This document shows positions 1 to 10,600 of a stretch of DNA of 64,000 bases, piece after piece (the stretch's first letter is position 1; every line of letters begins with the position of its first letter). The notes beneath the pieces were generated by a model. That model searched no databases and was not told the DNA's origin. It was given only the letters and a program-made list of their open reading frames with translations. The stretch covers positions 1 through 64,000 of the forward strand of contig NZ_SJPT01000006.1 in assembly GCF_007860095.1 (NCBI RefSeq), given 5' to 3'. Position numbers and translations under genes: made by a program. The DNA comes from Novipirellula galeiformis (GTDB lineage: Bacteria > Planctomycetota > Planctomycetia > Pirellulales > Pirellulaceae).

Positions 1-119
1 GACTCTCTCCCTCTCTCCCTCTCTCCCTCTCTCCCTCTCTCCCTCTCTCCTTGTCTCCTTGTCTCCTTGTCTCCTTGTCTCCTTGTCTCCTTGCCTCCTT
101 GCCTCCTTGCCTCCCTCTC
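1..119. repeat. C/T-rich octanucleotide repeat tract
   Basis: The first 120 bases are built of 8-bp units: CTCTCCCT repeated to about position 50, then TCCTTGTC-type units, then TCCTTGCC-type units. No reading frame has a stop codon inside the tract, because it holds only C/T plus isolated G. The tract continues to the left edge, so its full size is unknown. It runs directly into the O-antigen-ligase-like gene, and because 8 is not a multiple of 3 a change in copy number would alter the frame of any translation entering from upstream. Confidence 0.9.
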
Positions 120-2537
120 TCCTCGCAAACCGCAAACCGCTATCCTTATCAGCACGTCCTGGCTCAGCACATCCTGGCATCCCCGCCCCCCATCACAGGA
201 ACCGTCCGCATCGACCCTTCGGCAATCTCCATCGCAAACGAGCACAACGAGGCAACGCGAGCGGCGCCTCGTCGCTGGCTCGACGCCGTCTGTGTGCTGA
301 TCGTGGTTGCGATCTCTGCATTGGCGATTTGGACGGCGTGGGACTTCGGTGGCGGTTACCGGCGCACCCAGGCGGCAGCGGCGATCGGGATGCTGGCGTT
401 AATGCCACTGGGGTGCCTGGCTTGGTGGGGACGACGTCAAGCACGAACGGGCGACCTTGTTTCGCTTCGGCCACCGTTGTTGACGGTGCTGGCTTGCCTG
501 GTGTGGATTATCGGCGTATGCCAATGCCTGCCGCTGGGGAGCGGATTGCGCGGGATGATTGCCCCGGGCAGCGTCGCTGCGTATGAGGACAGCTTGCCTG
601 CATCGTTGGTCGAAGAGGCACATCACGACCAGGCCGAGTGGTTGCGATCGATCGCGAGTCGGCCGGCCCCAATCACCGTCGCGGCGACCTTTACCCGGGC
701 CGCACTCTCGGGACCGGTGATGTTTGCGGCCGCATGCTGGTTAGCGGCATTATGCTTCGCTCGCCGCCGCTGCGGGATGCTGTTGTTACTCGCAACCGCG
801 GTGGCAGGTGGCGGGTTCGCGTTTTTTGGGCTAGCCGATGGGCTGCGTCTGAGTCGAGACTCGGAGGTCGAACTGCGACAGCGTTTGATCATTTCTCCGG
901 TCGGTGCCGACGATCCGTTTGGCCCGTTTGTGAACAACAACACGGGGGCGGGATATTTGAATCTCGCGATCGGTTGCGCTGTGGGGGTGCTTGTGTTTGC
1001 GGTGCGGCGGAACCAAGCCAAACGAAACCCAAACCGTGCGTGGCGGATCGAACGGCTACAAGATTGGCGCATCGTGGCGATCGTTCTTTTGATTGGCGTA
1101 ATGATTGCGGGCGTGATGGGCAGCCAATCGCGAGGCGGATTTCTGGGGATGGCGGTGGGCTTCACCGCGCTCGGATGTTTCCATTTACGCGGCCGCGCAA
1201 TGTTCGTGCCCCTGATGGCGGGAATGATCGTGCTGGGCGCTGCATGGACGTTCTTGGGCTCTTTGGGAATGCAAGAGCAAACCGGCCAGCGACTGAAGAC
1301 GTTGACTGATGGCGGAGCGCTGGAAGATCCCCGGCTTAGCCATTGGCAAGATGGATGGAATGCGGGGCAACACTACTTAGTGACCGGAGCGGGAATCGGC
1401 AGCTATCGCTTCGCCTACCTGCCCTATCAACGCCTCAGCGGTCCGGGATGGTTCGTGAACGCCGATGGGATGCACATCGAATGGTGGGTCGAGGGGGGCA
1501 TTTGGCTGCTACCTCTTGTGGTCATCGGGGTGCTCGGATTGATACGCCAGTTGCAACGGATTTCGCGTCATTCTCCAACGCGTTCCTGCGACGCGATACG
1601 CTCCAACGCCATTCTGGATAGCACCGCCCCGAACAGCACCACCCCAGATAGCACCGCCCCGGACAACTCCAGCCCAGATGATGCGTGCTACACCTCCGCG
1701 ATGCTGAGCGCGATGACGTTCGTGTTGCCGTCGTTGTTGGTGACCCAGAGTTTTGATTTTGGGATCCTACAACCGCCGCTGTTGCTGACGTTCGCCGTCC
1801 TGTGCGGCGCGATTAGCGAGCTGGCATCGCGCCAAGCGACGCTGCGGCCCGGCACGACGACACCACGTGTCTCCCCGACGCGTTGGCATTCATCTCGATC
1901 GCTGCAGACCATCTTGACGATCGCGGTAGTGGGGATATTGAGCGTGGGATTGATGGTTGCGGCAAGCGATCTTCGCGACGCGGCGGCGGTCGAGCGGGTT
2001 GGAATCCTGCACGACCGGCACACTCAACGGAACGCCAGCGATTTGCCTGATTTTGAGGACGCGATCCGAAGCATGCAGCAGGTCGTTGCGCGGTCCCCCC
2101 ACCACTCCGAAGCCCACTTGGTGCTGGCGCGAGTGATGATGGCCCAACAGCGTCGGTTGGGAGCGATGTACCTGGTCGACCAGCAGAACTTTGCCGCCAA
2201 AGAGGCCACGCGTTGGGTTTCGCCGCGCAATGTGCGCCGGGCCTATTACAGTGGCAACAATGCCGATCGCTTGGGCATCGCGCCCTTCATCCTGCCCCCT
2301 CAATCGCTGGGCACTTGGATCGAGGCGCGAAAGCACGCACTGGCGGCATTGCTTTTGTGCCCCCTGGATGATCGAGCAAGAATCATGTTGATTGAATTAG
2401 ACATGCTCGACAATCACGCAGGTGCCGCCAGCCCTGAGCTATTGTCCCAGGCGGCGACATTGCGTTGCCGCAACCCACGCACCCTCCGACAACTCGAACA
2501 ATTAGCCAAAGTACATCCTGGGGACACGCATAAGTAA
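51..2537 (+). CDS. O-antigen ligase/Wzy-like polytopic membrane protein
   Basis: Probable inner-membrane O-antigen ligase or polysaccharide polymerase-like protein of the WaaL/Wzy_C class. It has about a dozen hydrophobic segments, starting near base 290. A loop has SQSRGG followed by the GAGIGSYRFAY and HIEWWVEGG patterns typical of the family's large periplasmic loop and following helix. The C-terminal third, after the last membrane segment, looks like TPR-type helices (HHSEAHLVLARVMM). A low-complexity stretch of DSTAP/NSTTP repeats (about 1615-1680) sits in a loop. The start is unresolved: no in-frame ATG occurs before about residue 113, the given TTG lies inside the octamer repeat, and the frame stays open to the window edge. 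A GTG at 294 is another option. A Wzz-like gene follows, supporting an exopolysaccharide role. Confidence 0.7.
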   Translation: MSPCLLVSLSPCLLASLPPCLPLSSQTANRYPYQHVLAQHILASPPPITGTVRIDPSAISIANEHNEATRAAPRRWLDAVCVLIVVAISALAIWTAWDFGGGYRRTQAAAAIGMLALMPLGCLAWWGRRQARTGDLVSLRPPLLTVLACLVWIIGVCQCLPLGSGLRGMIAPGSVAAYEDSLPASLVEEAHHDQAEWLRSIASRPAPITVAATFTRAALSGPVMFAAACWLAALCFARRRCGMLLLLATAVAGGGFAFFGLADGLRLSRDSEVELRQRLIISPVGADDPFGPFVNNNTGAGYLNLAIGCAVGVLVFAVRRNQAKRNPNRAWRIERLQDWRIVAIVLLIGVMIAGVMGSQSRGGFLGMAVGFTALGCFHLRGRAMFVPLMAGMIVLGAAWTFLGSLGMQEQTGQRLKTLTDGGALEDPRLSHWQDGWNAGQHYLVTGAGIGSYRFAYLPYQRLSGPGWFVNADGMHIEWWVEGGIWLLPLVVIGVLGLIRQLQRISRHSPTRSCDAIRSNAILDSTAPNSTTPDSTAPDNSSPDDACYTSAMLSAMTFVLPSLLVTQSFDFGILQPPLLLTFAVLCGAISELASRQATLRPGTTTPRVSPTRWHSSRSLQTILTIAVVGILSVGLMVAASDLRDAAAVERVGILHDRHTQRNASDLPDFEDAIRSMQQVVARSPHHSEAHLVLARVMMAQQRRLGAMYLVDQQNFAAKEATRWVSPRNVRRAYYSGNNADRLGIAPFILPPQSLGTWIEARKHALAALLLCPLDDRARIMLIELDMLDNHAGAASPELLSQAATLRCRNPRTLRQLEQLAKVHPGDTHK

Positions 2538-3011
2538 CCCATCCGAACAAAACCCGAAAACTTAAACGCAGCGAGTGAATGAGTCGGCTTCGATTTTGCC
2601 ACGCAAAGTCACGTGCCGCGATGACGACCAATTACGATGGGACTAGCCTGCGGCTTTCCCCCCCAGGAAAACGAAGAAAAAAACGATACACAGAGCCCCA
2701 ACGGGGCGGTCCTAACCAACCAAGGTTTTAGGGCCGCCCCGTTGGGGCTCTCGGCCTCATTTCGGAAGAAACCCCAGGGCTGCACCCTGGGCTGACATAG
2801 AGCTGCCCCGTTGGGGGCGACGAAGCAAAACAACCATTCAATCTCGAAAGCCCCGTGACCAATCCGGATCTTTCACAACCCGACGCGTACGCGAGGGACC
2901 GCATCCACTGCGACGCCCCAGCCCCGACGGGGCGGCTATTTTGTCAGCCCGCAGCGCCGCCCTGGGTTAACTCACCTTTGAACGACGACGAAAACGAACT
3001 CGACATTGACC
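2538..3011. other. Intergenic spacer with palindromic repeats
   Basis: No convincing gene is visible. The spacer is occupied by GC-rich palindromes, including the long inverted repeat at 2692-2751, a CCCAGGG/CCCTGGG hairpin at 2773-2791, and a partial relative of the GCCCCGACGGGGC motif near 2922. None ends in a T-run, so they are not obvious intrinsic terminators. Confidence 0.7.
2692..2751. repeat. 24-bp inverted repeat, GCCCCAACGGGGC family
   Basis: The left arm 2692-2715 begins AGAGCCCCAACGGGGCGG. The right arm 2728-2751 is its reverse complement over 18 bp, and extends to 24 bp with one mismatch. The loop is 12 bases. A core of the same type recurs near 2805 and 2925, so this is one member of a small interspersed palindrome family rather than a single terminator. 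Confidence 0.85.
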
Positions 3012-4682
3012 ATGAAGCTCGATTTAAACCGCGGTGATGATGTGCCCGAGTCCCAATCAGATTCTCCTCGAGCCCAATCAAACGCTTCTCGGGCACTGAT
3101 CCTCCTGGGCTGGGCGATGCTCGGCACCGTGGTCGGCGTGGGTGGTGGCTATTTCGCTTACGTCAAAAAGCCGCCGGTGTTTGAATCCTCGGCGACGATC
3201 CAGGTTTCGCGCGCAAGCGGCCCCCAGAGCCAATCGCCGAATCCACTATCGCCAGAGATCGACGACCGCACCGTGATCCTGAGCGCACCGGTGATCTCGC
3301 GAGCGTTAGCTCTGGGGAAACAGGAGCCTGCGATCCAAGCGATCATTGCGGAGCGGGAGCTGAGAATCGACACGCCGATCGTCACGTCGACGGGCACCAC
3401 GTACGAGGTGCATGCACGCGGCAAAACACCTCGCTCGAGTCAACAAACGACCGAGGCGATTGTCACAGCTTACCGAGATTACGCGATGGGTGATGCGAGC
3501 GGCGAAACGAGCGAATCGCCGCTCGCGATCATGCAAGAATTGCAGAGGATTCAAACTGAGCGAGTGCCCCAACTCGAGCAACAATTAAAGGAATTGGATA
3601 TTCCCCGCGGGGCGTCCCTGCAAAACGACTCGGTTGTCTCGGCTGCGGCGGAGCGTTTGCAGCAACTGCGGCCGCGGATCAATGCACTCGAATCGCAACA
3701 GTTTGCCCTGCAGACTCAAATGCAGCGCGCGGAATCGCTGATTGCGGAATCCGCACCGGTGGGTGCCGTGCTGAGTGCCCTCGGGCATGCCGCCTCTTCC
3801 CTCGAACGCATTCCGCAACCGCGCCGGGAAGCCGTTGTTGCGAGGGAACCCAACTTGGGACAGGCAGAGACGGATGCAGCCCAGCGCGAAACGCAAGAGC
3901 AATTCCTAGCTCAAAAGCAAGAGCGCGAGCGAATGACCCGCGAAATCCAGCGGGAGCTCAAGCCGCTGCAATTCGAGCTGGATAACTTGCTGAAAAAATT
4001 CGGCAGCGCCCACCCGACGGTCCAAGGCGTGCAAGCCAAGATCGATCAAGTGCGACTAAAACTCGAGGCATTGCCACCACTGGGGGATATCCCCGGCGGT
4101 CCCGTGGCCCCCGGCGGGGATAACGAGAATCCTTTTGGAACGATGAAGCCGCCGACCGTGGATCTTGCCCCATACGCGGACCGAGACATTGTCGCAAGCG
4201 ATCAAGCTGCGGAGACGCCAGCTTCCCCCATAGCGAATGACGCGTCCGAAGTGAATGAAACATCCAAAGCGGCGCAAGTATCGGTGTTGTTGCGGTCGCT
4301 CCGCCTTCGGTTACGCCAAGTGCAGCAGCAGTCCGCGGAGATGAAGGCGGTGGCGGAGCAAACCGCCACCACGGTTGCCGAAGAACACCGCGCCCTCCAA
4401 GAAGAGCTTCGCTTGCGGCAGGAACTGGCTCAATCACTCCTCGTACGCGAACAACTCACCGCCGGAATCCAGCACGCCGCGACCGGCCCTACGGCGGACG
4501 TGGTCCAGGTGGATATCTTGTCGCCGGCGTCTCCTGGACAACAGGTGGAACCCCAAGCGTTGCTGCATGTGGGCGCTGGCGGAGTGCTCGGTTTGATCAC
4601 GGGGATCGTGCTGGCATGCCTACTGTTGGCAACATCGATCGGAGCGAATCCGCAGGACGAGATTCCAGTGACGGGACCGTGA
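3012..4682 (+). CDS. Wzz/GumC-like polysaccharide chain-length or transport protein
   Basis: Inner-membrane polysaccharide co-polymerase-like protein. An N-terminal hydrophobic helix (LLGWAMLGTVVGVGGGYFAYV, near residues 30-50) is followed by a periplasmic Wzz-type beta region (SSATIQVSR). Long coiled-coil stretches rich in Q, E, L and R come next, and the C-terminal membrane helix is at about residues 525-550. There is no Walker A motif, so the cytoplasmic BY-kinase part found in Wzc/EpsB fusions is missing. A TTG six bases upstream is in frame, but ATG at 3012 is the more likely start. Its position after a ligase-like gene suggests it controls polymer length or export. A second protein of this kind is at 60636-62105 on the other strand. 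Confidence 0.75.
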   Translation: MKLDLNRGDDVPESQSDSPRAQSNASRALILLGWAMLGTVVGVGGGYFAYVKKPPVFESSATIQVSRASGPQSQSPNPLSPEIDDRTVILSAPVISRALALGKQEPAIQAIIAERELRIDTPIVTSTGTTYEVHARGKTPRSSQQTTEAIVTAYRDYAMGDASGETSESPLAIMQELQRIQTERVPQLEQQLKELDIPRGASLQNDSVVSAAAERLQQLRPRINALESQQFALQTQMQRAESLIAESAPVGAVLSALGHAASSLERIPQPRREAVVAREPNLGQAETDAAQRETQEQFLAQKQERERMTREIQRELKPLQFELDNLLKKFGSAHPTVQGVQAKIDQVRLKLEALPPLGDIPGGPVAPGGDNENPFGTMKPPTVDLAPYADRDIVASDQAAETPASPIANDASEVNETSKAAQVSVLLRSLRLRLRQVQQQSAEMKAVAEQTATTVAEEHRALQEELRLRQELAQSLLVREQLTAGIQHAATGPTADVVQVDILSPASPGQQVEPQALLHVGAGGVLGLITGIVLACLLLATSIGANPQDEIPVTGP

Positions 4683-4837
4683 ACCGAGCAAAAAAACGAG
4701 CTGAATGCCATGCTGGATTACTCCCCCCTCGCTCAACGACCGCAGCACTGTTTTGCCGCGGGGATTGATTTGGGTGTGCAGCCTGGGTATTCTGGGCGGT
4801 TCTCCGCCAATCACCAAAGCGCTACTGCCAAAGAGAT

Positions 4838-6085
4838 ATGATGCATCGAAAAATCACGCTTGCGATTGTTCTGACGGGGCTCTTGGTCGCGATGGGTAAC
4901 CTTCGGATAACGGCTCAGGACGTCGCTACCGAACAAGGGCTCCCCACCCCAGCAGTAGCGACAGCAACGACGGTGGCGGCCGAGGCCAATGCGACGGCAG
5001 AGACCATCGCGGCTGAAAGAACAGTACCGGAAAGCTTTTTCGCGTTCAGCGAAAATGGCGTCTTCAAAATTAAATTGCTCCGATTACAAACGCCCCAACA
5101 GGCACTCCAGGGCGCGGTCCAGGTCCACTTGGTCTCGGCGAATGGAGCGGTCCGCGCCGCAGCGGTGAGCGACGACGACACCGCATCCTTTAACAACACG
5201 GCGCCAGGCGCCTACGGAATCGTGGTCGCGGGACCAGGCATCTATGCGACCGTCGCCGTATTCGTCACCGATAAAAAGCAAAAAGTGGGCAACGCTGAAT
5301 CGTTCCAAATGCCGGTGATCCAGGTTCGCGATGACATGCAGATCCGCAATCTAGCCAGTCATATCCCTTACCAACAACCGCATCACGCGTACGAAGATTA
5401 CGAAGGGTTTGAGTCATACCAAACGCATCCCGGGAATTTTCATCGCGCTCAATTGAGTGCGGACGGGGTGTTACAAGGGCGTGTTTATGCGTTCACGAAT
5501 CCTAATAGTGATCTGGATTATCAACGCACCGAAGTTGTGATCTTGAAAGACGGTCGCCAAGTCGCGCAAGTCACGCCAAGTAAATCCGGTGATTTCGAAG
5601 TGAACGGTCTGACACCAGGGAATTACGGCATCAGCGCCTCTAGCGCTCTGGGCTACGCCGCATTCGGCATCGAAGTCACCGCGTTCCCCACTCGCGGCAC
5701 CACGGCTTCCCAGTCGTCCGAAAACGCCTATTCGACGCGTTTAGTCAGCATGCAACAATCCCCCTCCAGACCTCTGGGCGCGTTGCTACTGCCACGCTCG
5801 GCGGTACCTGCGGTGGAGCAGACCATCCTGAACCGGCTAAATGGTGCTAACGGCCCCGGTGCCCCGGGTGCTGGCGGCACCGCTGGCACAGGAACCGGCG
5901 GCGGACCTGGTTCTGGCGGCGGATCTGGCAGCGGGGGAGGTGGAATCGGCGGGGCCGGATTGGCAGGCATTGCTGGGATGGCGGCGTTGGGCGCTGCGGC
6001 GGCCAGCGGCTCGGATTCGGGTAACGTGATCGTTGACACGGAAGAGGCTACCGAAGCAACCGTGACCCCCACCCAACTGCCTTAA
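4838..6085 (+). CDS. Secreted protein with Gly-rich C-terminus
   Basis: Two ATG codons stand in tandem at 4838 and 4841. AAAGAG just upstream is better spaced for the second. The N-terminus is a signal peptide (LAIVLTGLLVAMGNLRITAQ) giving an exported product. The middle (about residues 85-290) has two stretches resembling small beta-sandwich, carboxypeptidase-regulatory-like modules (GAVQVHLVSANGAVRAA; KDGRQVAQVTPSKSGDFEVN). The C-terminus carries a GGG/GSGGG tract followed by a short hydrophobic Ala/Gly helix (AGIAGMAALGAAAA), then an acidic Thr-rich tail. No enzyme motif is recognised. Its place after the Wzz-like gene suggests a surface or matrix protein, but that is inference. Confidence 0.65.
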   Translation: MMHRKITLAIVLTGLLVAMGNLRITAQDVATEQGLPTPAVATATTVAAEANATAETIAAERTVPESFFAFSENGVFKIKLLRLQTPQQALQGAVQVHLVSANGAVRAAAVSDDDTASFNNTAPGAYGIVVAGPGIYATVAVFVTDKKQKVGNAESFQMPVIQVRDDMQIRNLASHIPYQQPHHAYEDYEGFESYQTHPGNFHRAQLSADGVLQGRVYAFTNPNSDLDYQRTEVVILKDGRQVAQVTPSKSGDFEVNGLTPGNYGISASSALGYAAFGIEVTAFPTRGTTASQSSENAYSTRLVSMQQSPSRPLGALLLPRSAVPAVEQTILNRLNGANGPGAPGAGGTAGTGTGGGPGSGGGSGSGGGGIGGAGLAGIAGMAALGAAAASGSDSGNVIVDTEEATEATVTPTQLP

Positions 6086-7020
6086 TTTAGTTGCCATAAT
6101 ACGGGCACCTACTAACACGCTGGGTTTCCGGCGGGGGGGTGGCTTCGCTTCGGGCACCGGCCATCGGCCATCGCTGATGCGATTTACCGCTGCGAGCTTT
6201 TGCGCGGCAGGCACCTTGTGGAATCGTCTTAGATTTTCGCCCAAGCGTTTCGGTCCTGAATTAGACGTCCCATTCGCGGTGCGACAGTTCGTGGCAATCG
6301 ACCGAACCACCAAACGTCCCGCTGACATCTTGATTCCGTTTGACGAAAACGCCTCGGACTCACGTCCGCAGCGGTCTAAAATGGTCGCTCCGCAACAGTC
6401 AAACGCGGGATTTCGAAAGCGGAGCCCCGGGAACCGTGCTCAACGCCAAAATGCAGTTGCGCCGCTAAGCATGCCGCTTACCAATCGGCCCTTACCGATT
6501 GGAGGCGATACCACCTAAGCCTGGACCGTGGAAAAGCTGGGGTTGTGTTTTTTGGGGTTTGCGCAATTTTCATCCCGACGGGATGAAGACAAAGCCTTCA
6601 GGATAAAGATCGCGGAACAAAAATACCTTCGCGAAATGTCCTGTCCATACCAAAGCTTTAGCAGCCCAACCTAAGCCCCCCTCGATTGCTCGCCGGCTGC
6701 GTCATCGCCCCCTCCTCCCAGCAGCGGCTAAAGGACGCACTCGACCTATTCCCCCTAACACCGCCTCCTTGATGCCCCGGGAGCGGCCTGATTCGCGGAA
6801 TGACCTGACTCGCGGAATGAGCTGATGGAAAAGCAGCCCCCTAAAGCCAGATCAACGCTCCGCGTTCAGCACCCCAGCCGCGCCCCATTTCCCCCAAAGT
6901 GTCGCGCCGAACTGGCAGCGGGTCCGGAGATTCCATGCGGACGGCCGCCTGGATTTGGGAAGTTAGCACGCCATTCGTTGGCGTCTAAATGCACATTCCC
7001 CCCCTTTTTTATTTGATTTC

Positions 7021-7090
7021 GCCATTGAAAACTTGTTTTTGGCGACAAAAGTACTTGTGTTTGTCTCCAATGACAAGTATTTTTATTGTT
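7021..7090. promoter_or_regulatory. AT-rich patch with inverted ACTTGT motifs
   Basis: A short AT-rich patch in an otherwise GC-rich spacer. TACTTGT and its reverse complement ACAAGTA lie about 15 bases apart, with a further ACTTGT copy about 20 bases before. The arrangement resembles an operator or a curved-DNA region, but no promoter elements can be assigned with confidence and the nearest gene starts 520 bases away. Confidence 0.25.
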
Positions 7091-7367
7091 GCGATACTGG
7101 CGTGGACTCGATCAGAAACAACCTCGCCGGACGATGGCGATTTGGTTCAAATCGGTTCCCACCGCTAGCCTTGGACTCCTTTGATTGAGTTGCAACGCGT
7201 TAGCATTACCCCGCCTGAGCGATACCCCGCATGTGCCCCAAAAGGGATTTTCGATGACTTGGTGCTGCGATGCATGGAAGGCAACACGAATGTTTTGTCT
7301 GCACAAGCACTGGCACGACGTGATGAAGATCGCGAGCGAGCGGGGAACGTGTCGGTTTAGAGCCATT

Positions 7368-7470
7368 TGACAAATGACGTGTTGAGAAATGCCGTGGGCA
7401 TCAAGTTGTAGCGGCGTTCACCAGAACGTCGCCCACCGTTTTGGCGACGGTAGCGACAGCAAACTTAAAA
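7368..7470. repeat. Interspersed repeat, copy A
   Basis: The segment begins TTGACAAATGACGTG and ends GGCGACGGTAGCGACAGCAAA. It matches 14437-14545 (TCTGACAAATGACGTA ... TGACGGTAGCGACCGCAAAA) in order over about 100 bases with scattered differences. Both copies sit in spacers beside planctomycete secretome genes, which fits a small non-coding interspersed element. Confidence 0.6.
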
Positions 7471-7610
7471 ATGCGTTCGAAAAATGCGCTCGTGCCATGC
7501 ACGCAATTGCCTCGGTTTTGATGACAATCCCCCACGGTTGATGAGAAAACTTGGCGTCCAAACTTGGCGTCCGACAACGACCCGAGAAAAGACCTCCCTA
7601 AGGTACGATC

Positions 7611-10600
7611 ATGAAATTTGCTTGCCAGATCTGCGTTGCGATTGCCTGCATCGCGGTTGTTCTCAGCGGCGAGGCGTCAGCCGAAGCGGCGAAGGTGGAC
7701 TATCTGACCCAAGTCAAGCCGTTGCTGCGTGAACGATGTTACGCGTGTCACGGTGCATTGAAGCAGGAAGGCGGCCTACGTCTGGATACCGTTGCGTTGA
7801 TGCGCCAGGGTGGCGATTCAGGGGCAGCAGTTGATCCCGACGACACACCCGAGTTCAACTTGATTATCGAGCGCACCGCGGACACGGACCCCGGTTCTCG
7901 CATGCCACCGGAGCATGAGGGCGAGCCGTTGACGAGCGCCCATCTCGATTTGCTGAAACGATGGATTGCCCAAGGTGCATCCATTCCCGCCGACGAGACT
8001 CCCGAAGCCGATCCCGCACAACACTGGTCGTTTCAGCCCGTGGTCCGACCGGAGGTGCCTGAAGTTGAAAATTCGAAATGGGTTCGAAATCCGATCGATG
8101 CCTGGATCGCCCAGGGCCATCACACTCACGGGGTGGTGCCCCAAGACGAAGTCTCGCGAGTGTTGTTGTTACGGCGTCTGACGTTTGATTTGATTGGACT
8201 GCCGCCGACCGCCGCAGAGATTGCCGCTTGCGTCGATGATCCTTCGCCGGACTGGTATGAAAAGGCGGTGGACCGATTGTTGGATGACCCGCGTCATGGG
8301 CAACGGTGGGCGCGTCATTGGATGGACAATTGGCGGTACAGCGATTGGTGGGGATTGGGGACACAGCTACGCAATAGCCAACGGCACATGTGGCATTGGC
8401 GCGACTGGATCGTGGAATCGCTCAACAATGATCTTCCCTACGACGAGATGGTGCGGTTGATGTTGGCTGCGGACGAACTCGCGCCCACCGATCCTGACAA
8501 GTTGCGAGCCACCGGTTTTCTGGCACGAAACTACTTTATTTTCAACCGGAATACCTGGCTTGACCAAACGGTCGAGCATGTCGGCAAGGGGTTTCTAGGG
8601 CTGACAATGAACTGTGCCAAGTGCCATGATCACAAGTTCGATCCCATCGACCACGCCGACTACTACAAGATGCGCGCGTTCTTCGAGCCGTACTTGGTGC
8701 GATTGGACATGGTACCGGGCGAGTTGAACGTCGATAATAACGGGATTCCGCGGGTATTCGATGCGATGCTCGACAAACCGACCTATCGGTTCATTCGCGG
8801 CGATGATTCGCAACCGGACGAATCGACGGTGATCGCGCCTGGCGTTCCCGAGCTGCTCGAGTTTGAAAAGCTTAGGATTGAGGAAGTGGAGCTACCACCC
8901 GAAGCGTGGCAGCCGGCCCTCCGGCCATGGGTTCTCGATGAATACCTCGCAGCGGCTCGCAAGCGATTGCAAATCAGCGAAACGAATGAGCAGAAAGCGG
9001 CTGCCACATTGGAAGCCGCCCGTAGCGCCAACGACGAGGCCCTAGCCAACGCGGCCTCCGACCAAGCGTTTGTGCCAATCCACGAAGACTTCGCCACGTT
9101 CGATTCTTCTCGTTGGCGGTTCCTCCGCGGAAAATGGGCGCATCTTCCGGGACAAGTGGAACAAACAATGGCTGGGCCATCGCGTTCCGTCCTACAACTA
9201 ATCAAAAACGCTCCTCGAGACTTTGATGTGACGCTCCGCTATCGATTGCAGGGAGGCAACGTCCACCGCAGCGTCGGAATCGGTTTCGATGCCGAATGGA
9301 TCGAGGGCAGCACCGAGCACGATGCGGCGGATGCGCCCCAGTTCGTCTACGCCAGTGGCATTGATGGCGGATCAAAGTTGCAGGGCACTTACACCGACAA
9401 TGGCGACTCGTACTATCCCTCCAATGCGAAACAAAGCATCCCGGTGAAGCTCGGTGCGGAACACACCCTTCGCCTTCAAGTTCGCGGGGATCTGATCAAT
9501 GCTTCGTTCAATGACGAACCGGTGTTAGCGTGGCGAACGCCACTCATCCGTCGCGAAGGGACGATTCAATTGATCACGTTTGATGCGATCACTTCCTTCT
9601 CTGAATTCACGTTGTCGGCGTTAGCCGATGATGTCGAACTCGTTGAGCCTAAGGAGGGGGCGCCTCCGAGCCCCAATCCTGTCGTCCAGGCTGAAGGGGC
9701 GATGGCCGCCGCGGTGGCGCAAGTCGCAGTGGCCCGCGCCGATTTGGAAAGCGTGCAAGCGCGTGCCGATGCGATGCGAGCGACATGGAGCGAGTCCGAC
9801 GATGAAGCGGTTTCCGACGCCGCAGCGGTTCGCGCCCTCGCGGTCGCCGCCATCCGGGCGGAACGCAAACACGCGTTGGCCGTCGCAAAAGCCGACGTGA
9901 TCGCGAACGAAAACACGTTGCGGCGAGCAGCGGAGAACAAGAAAAAGGCGGCCCAAACGAAACTCAACAAAGCCAACGAAGCTCTGAAAAAGGCGGAGTC
10001 GCTGCTGCAAGCGGAGATCAAAGACACCGATCAATTCACGCCGATGGCGGGCGCGAAGTGGACGGCGACGCGTTTTCTGCACACCGGCCAAGACGACCCT
10101 GAGGTTACGTTTCCCCAACAAAGCAGCGGGCGACGAACGGCTTTGGCAAAATGGATTACGGATCGCCGCAATCCGTTGACCGCACGGGTGGCCGCCAACC
10201 AAATTTGGACTCGGCATCTGGGGCAACCGTTGGTCGCATCCACCTTTGATTTTGGACGCAACGGATCGCTGCCGACGCATCCCGAACTGCTCGATTGGTT
10301 GGCGTCTGAGCTGATGGACAACGACTGGGACATGAAACACTTGCACCGCTTGATTGTCCTCTCGAGCACCTACCGCATGGGGTCATCGACGATGGGCCGC
10401 GAGGACTCGCTATCGAAAGACCCTGACAATCACTATTGGTGGCGACGCGTTCCGATTCGTTTGGAATCCCAGGCGGTTCGCGACGCGGTTCTGGCCTGTG
10501 CCGGGACGCTGGATGAGTCGATGGGTGGCCCTTCGATTCTGCCTCGCGACCAGGAAAAATCGCGCCGTCGCAGCCTTTACTTCTTTCATTCGAACAACGA

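Larger units (their letters stand above)
6086..7610. other. Long intergenic region without a recognisable gene
   Basis: About 1.5 kb with no open frame that resembles a protein family. It holds a perfect CCAATCGG/CCGATTGG hairpin at 6481-6502 and an AT-rich patch with inverted ACTTGT/ACAAGT motifs at 7021-7090. It also has a roughly 100-bp repeat copy near 7368-7470 whose partner is at 14437-14545. The last 40 bases carry the ribosome site (AAGG at about 7600) for the next gene. Confidence 0.6.

Noticed and set aside
2773-2791. CCCAGGG/CCCTGGG hairpin as an intrinsic terminator of the O-antigen-ligase-like gene
   Set aside because: No T-run follows and it sits in a field of other palindromic repeats.
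6177-6518. 113-codon plus-strand frame in the 6.1-7.6 kb spacer
   Set aside because: No ribosome site, no family resemblance and low-complexity composition; treated as chance.
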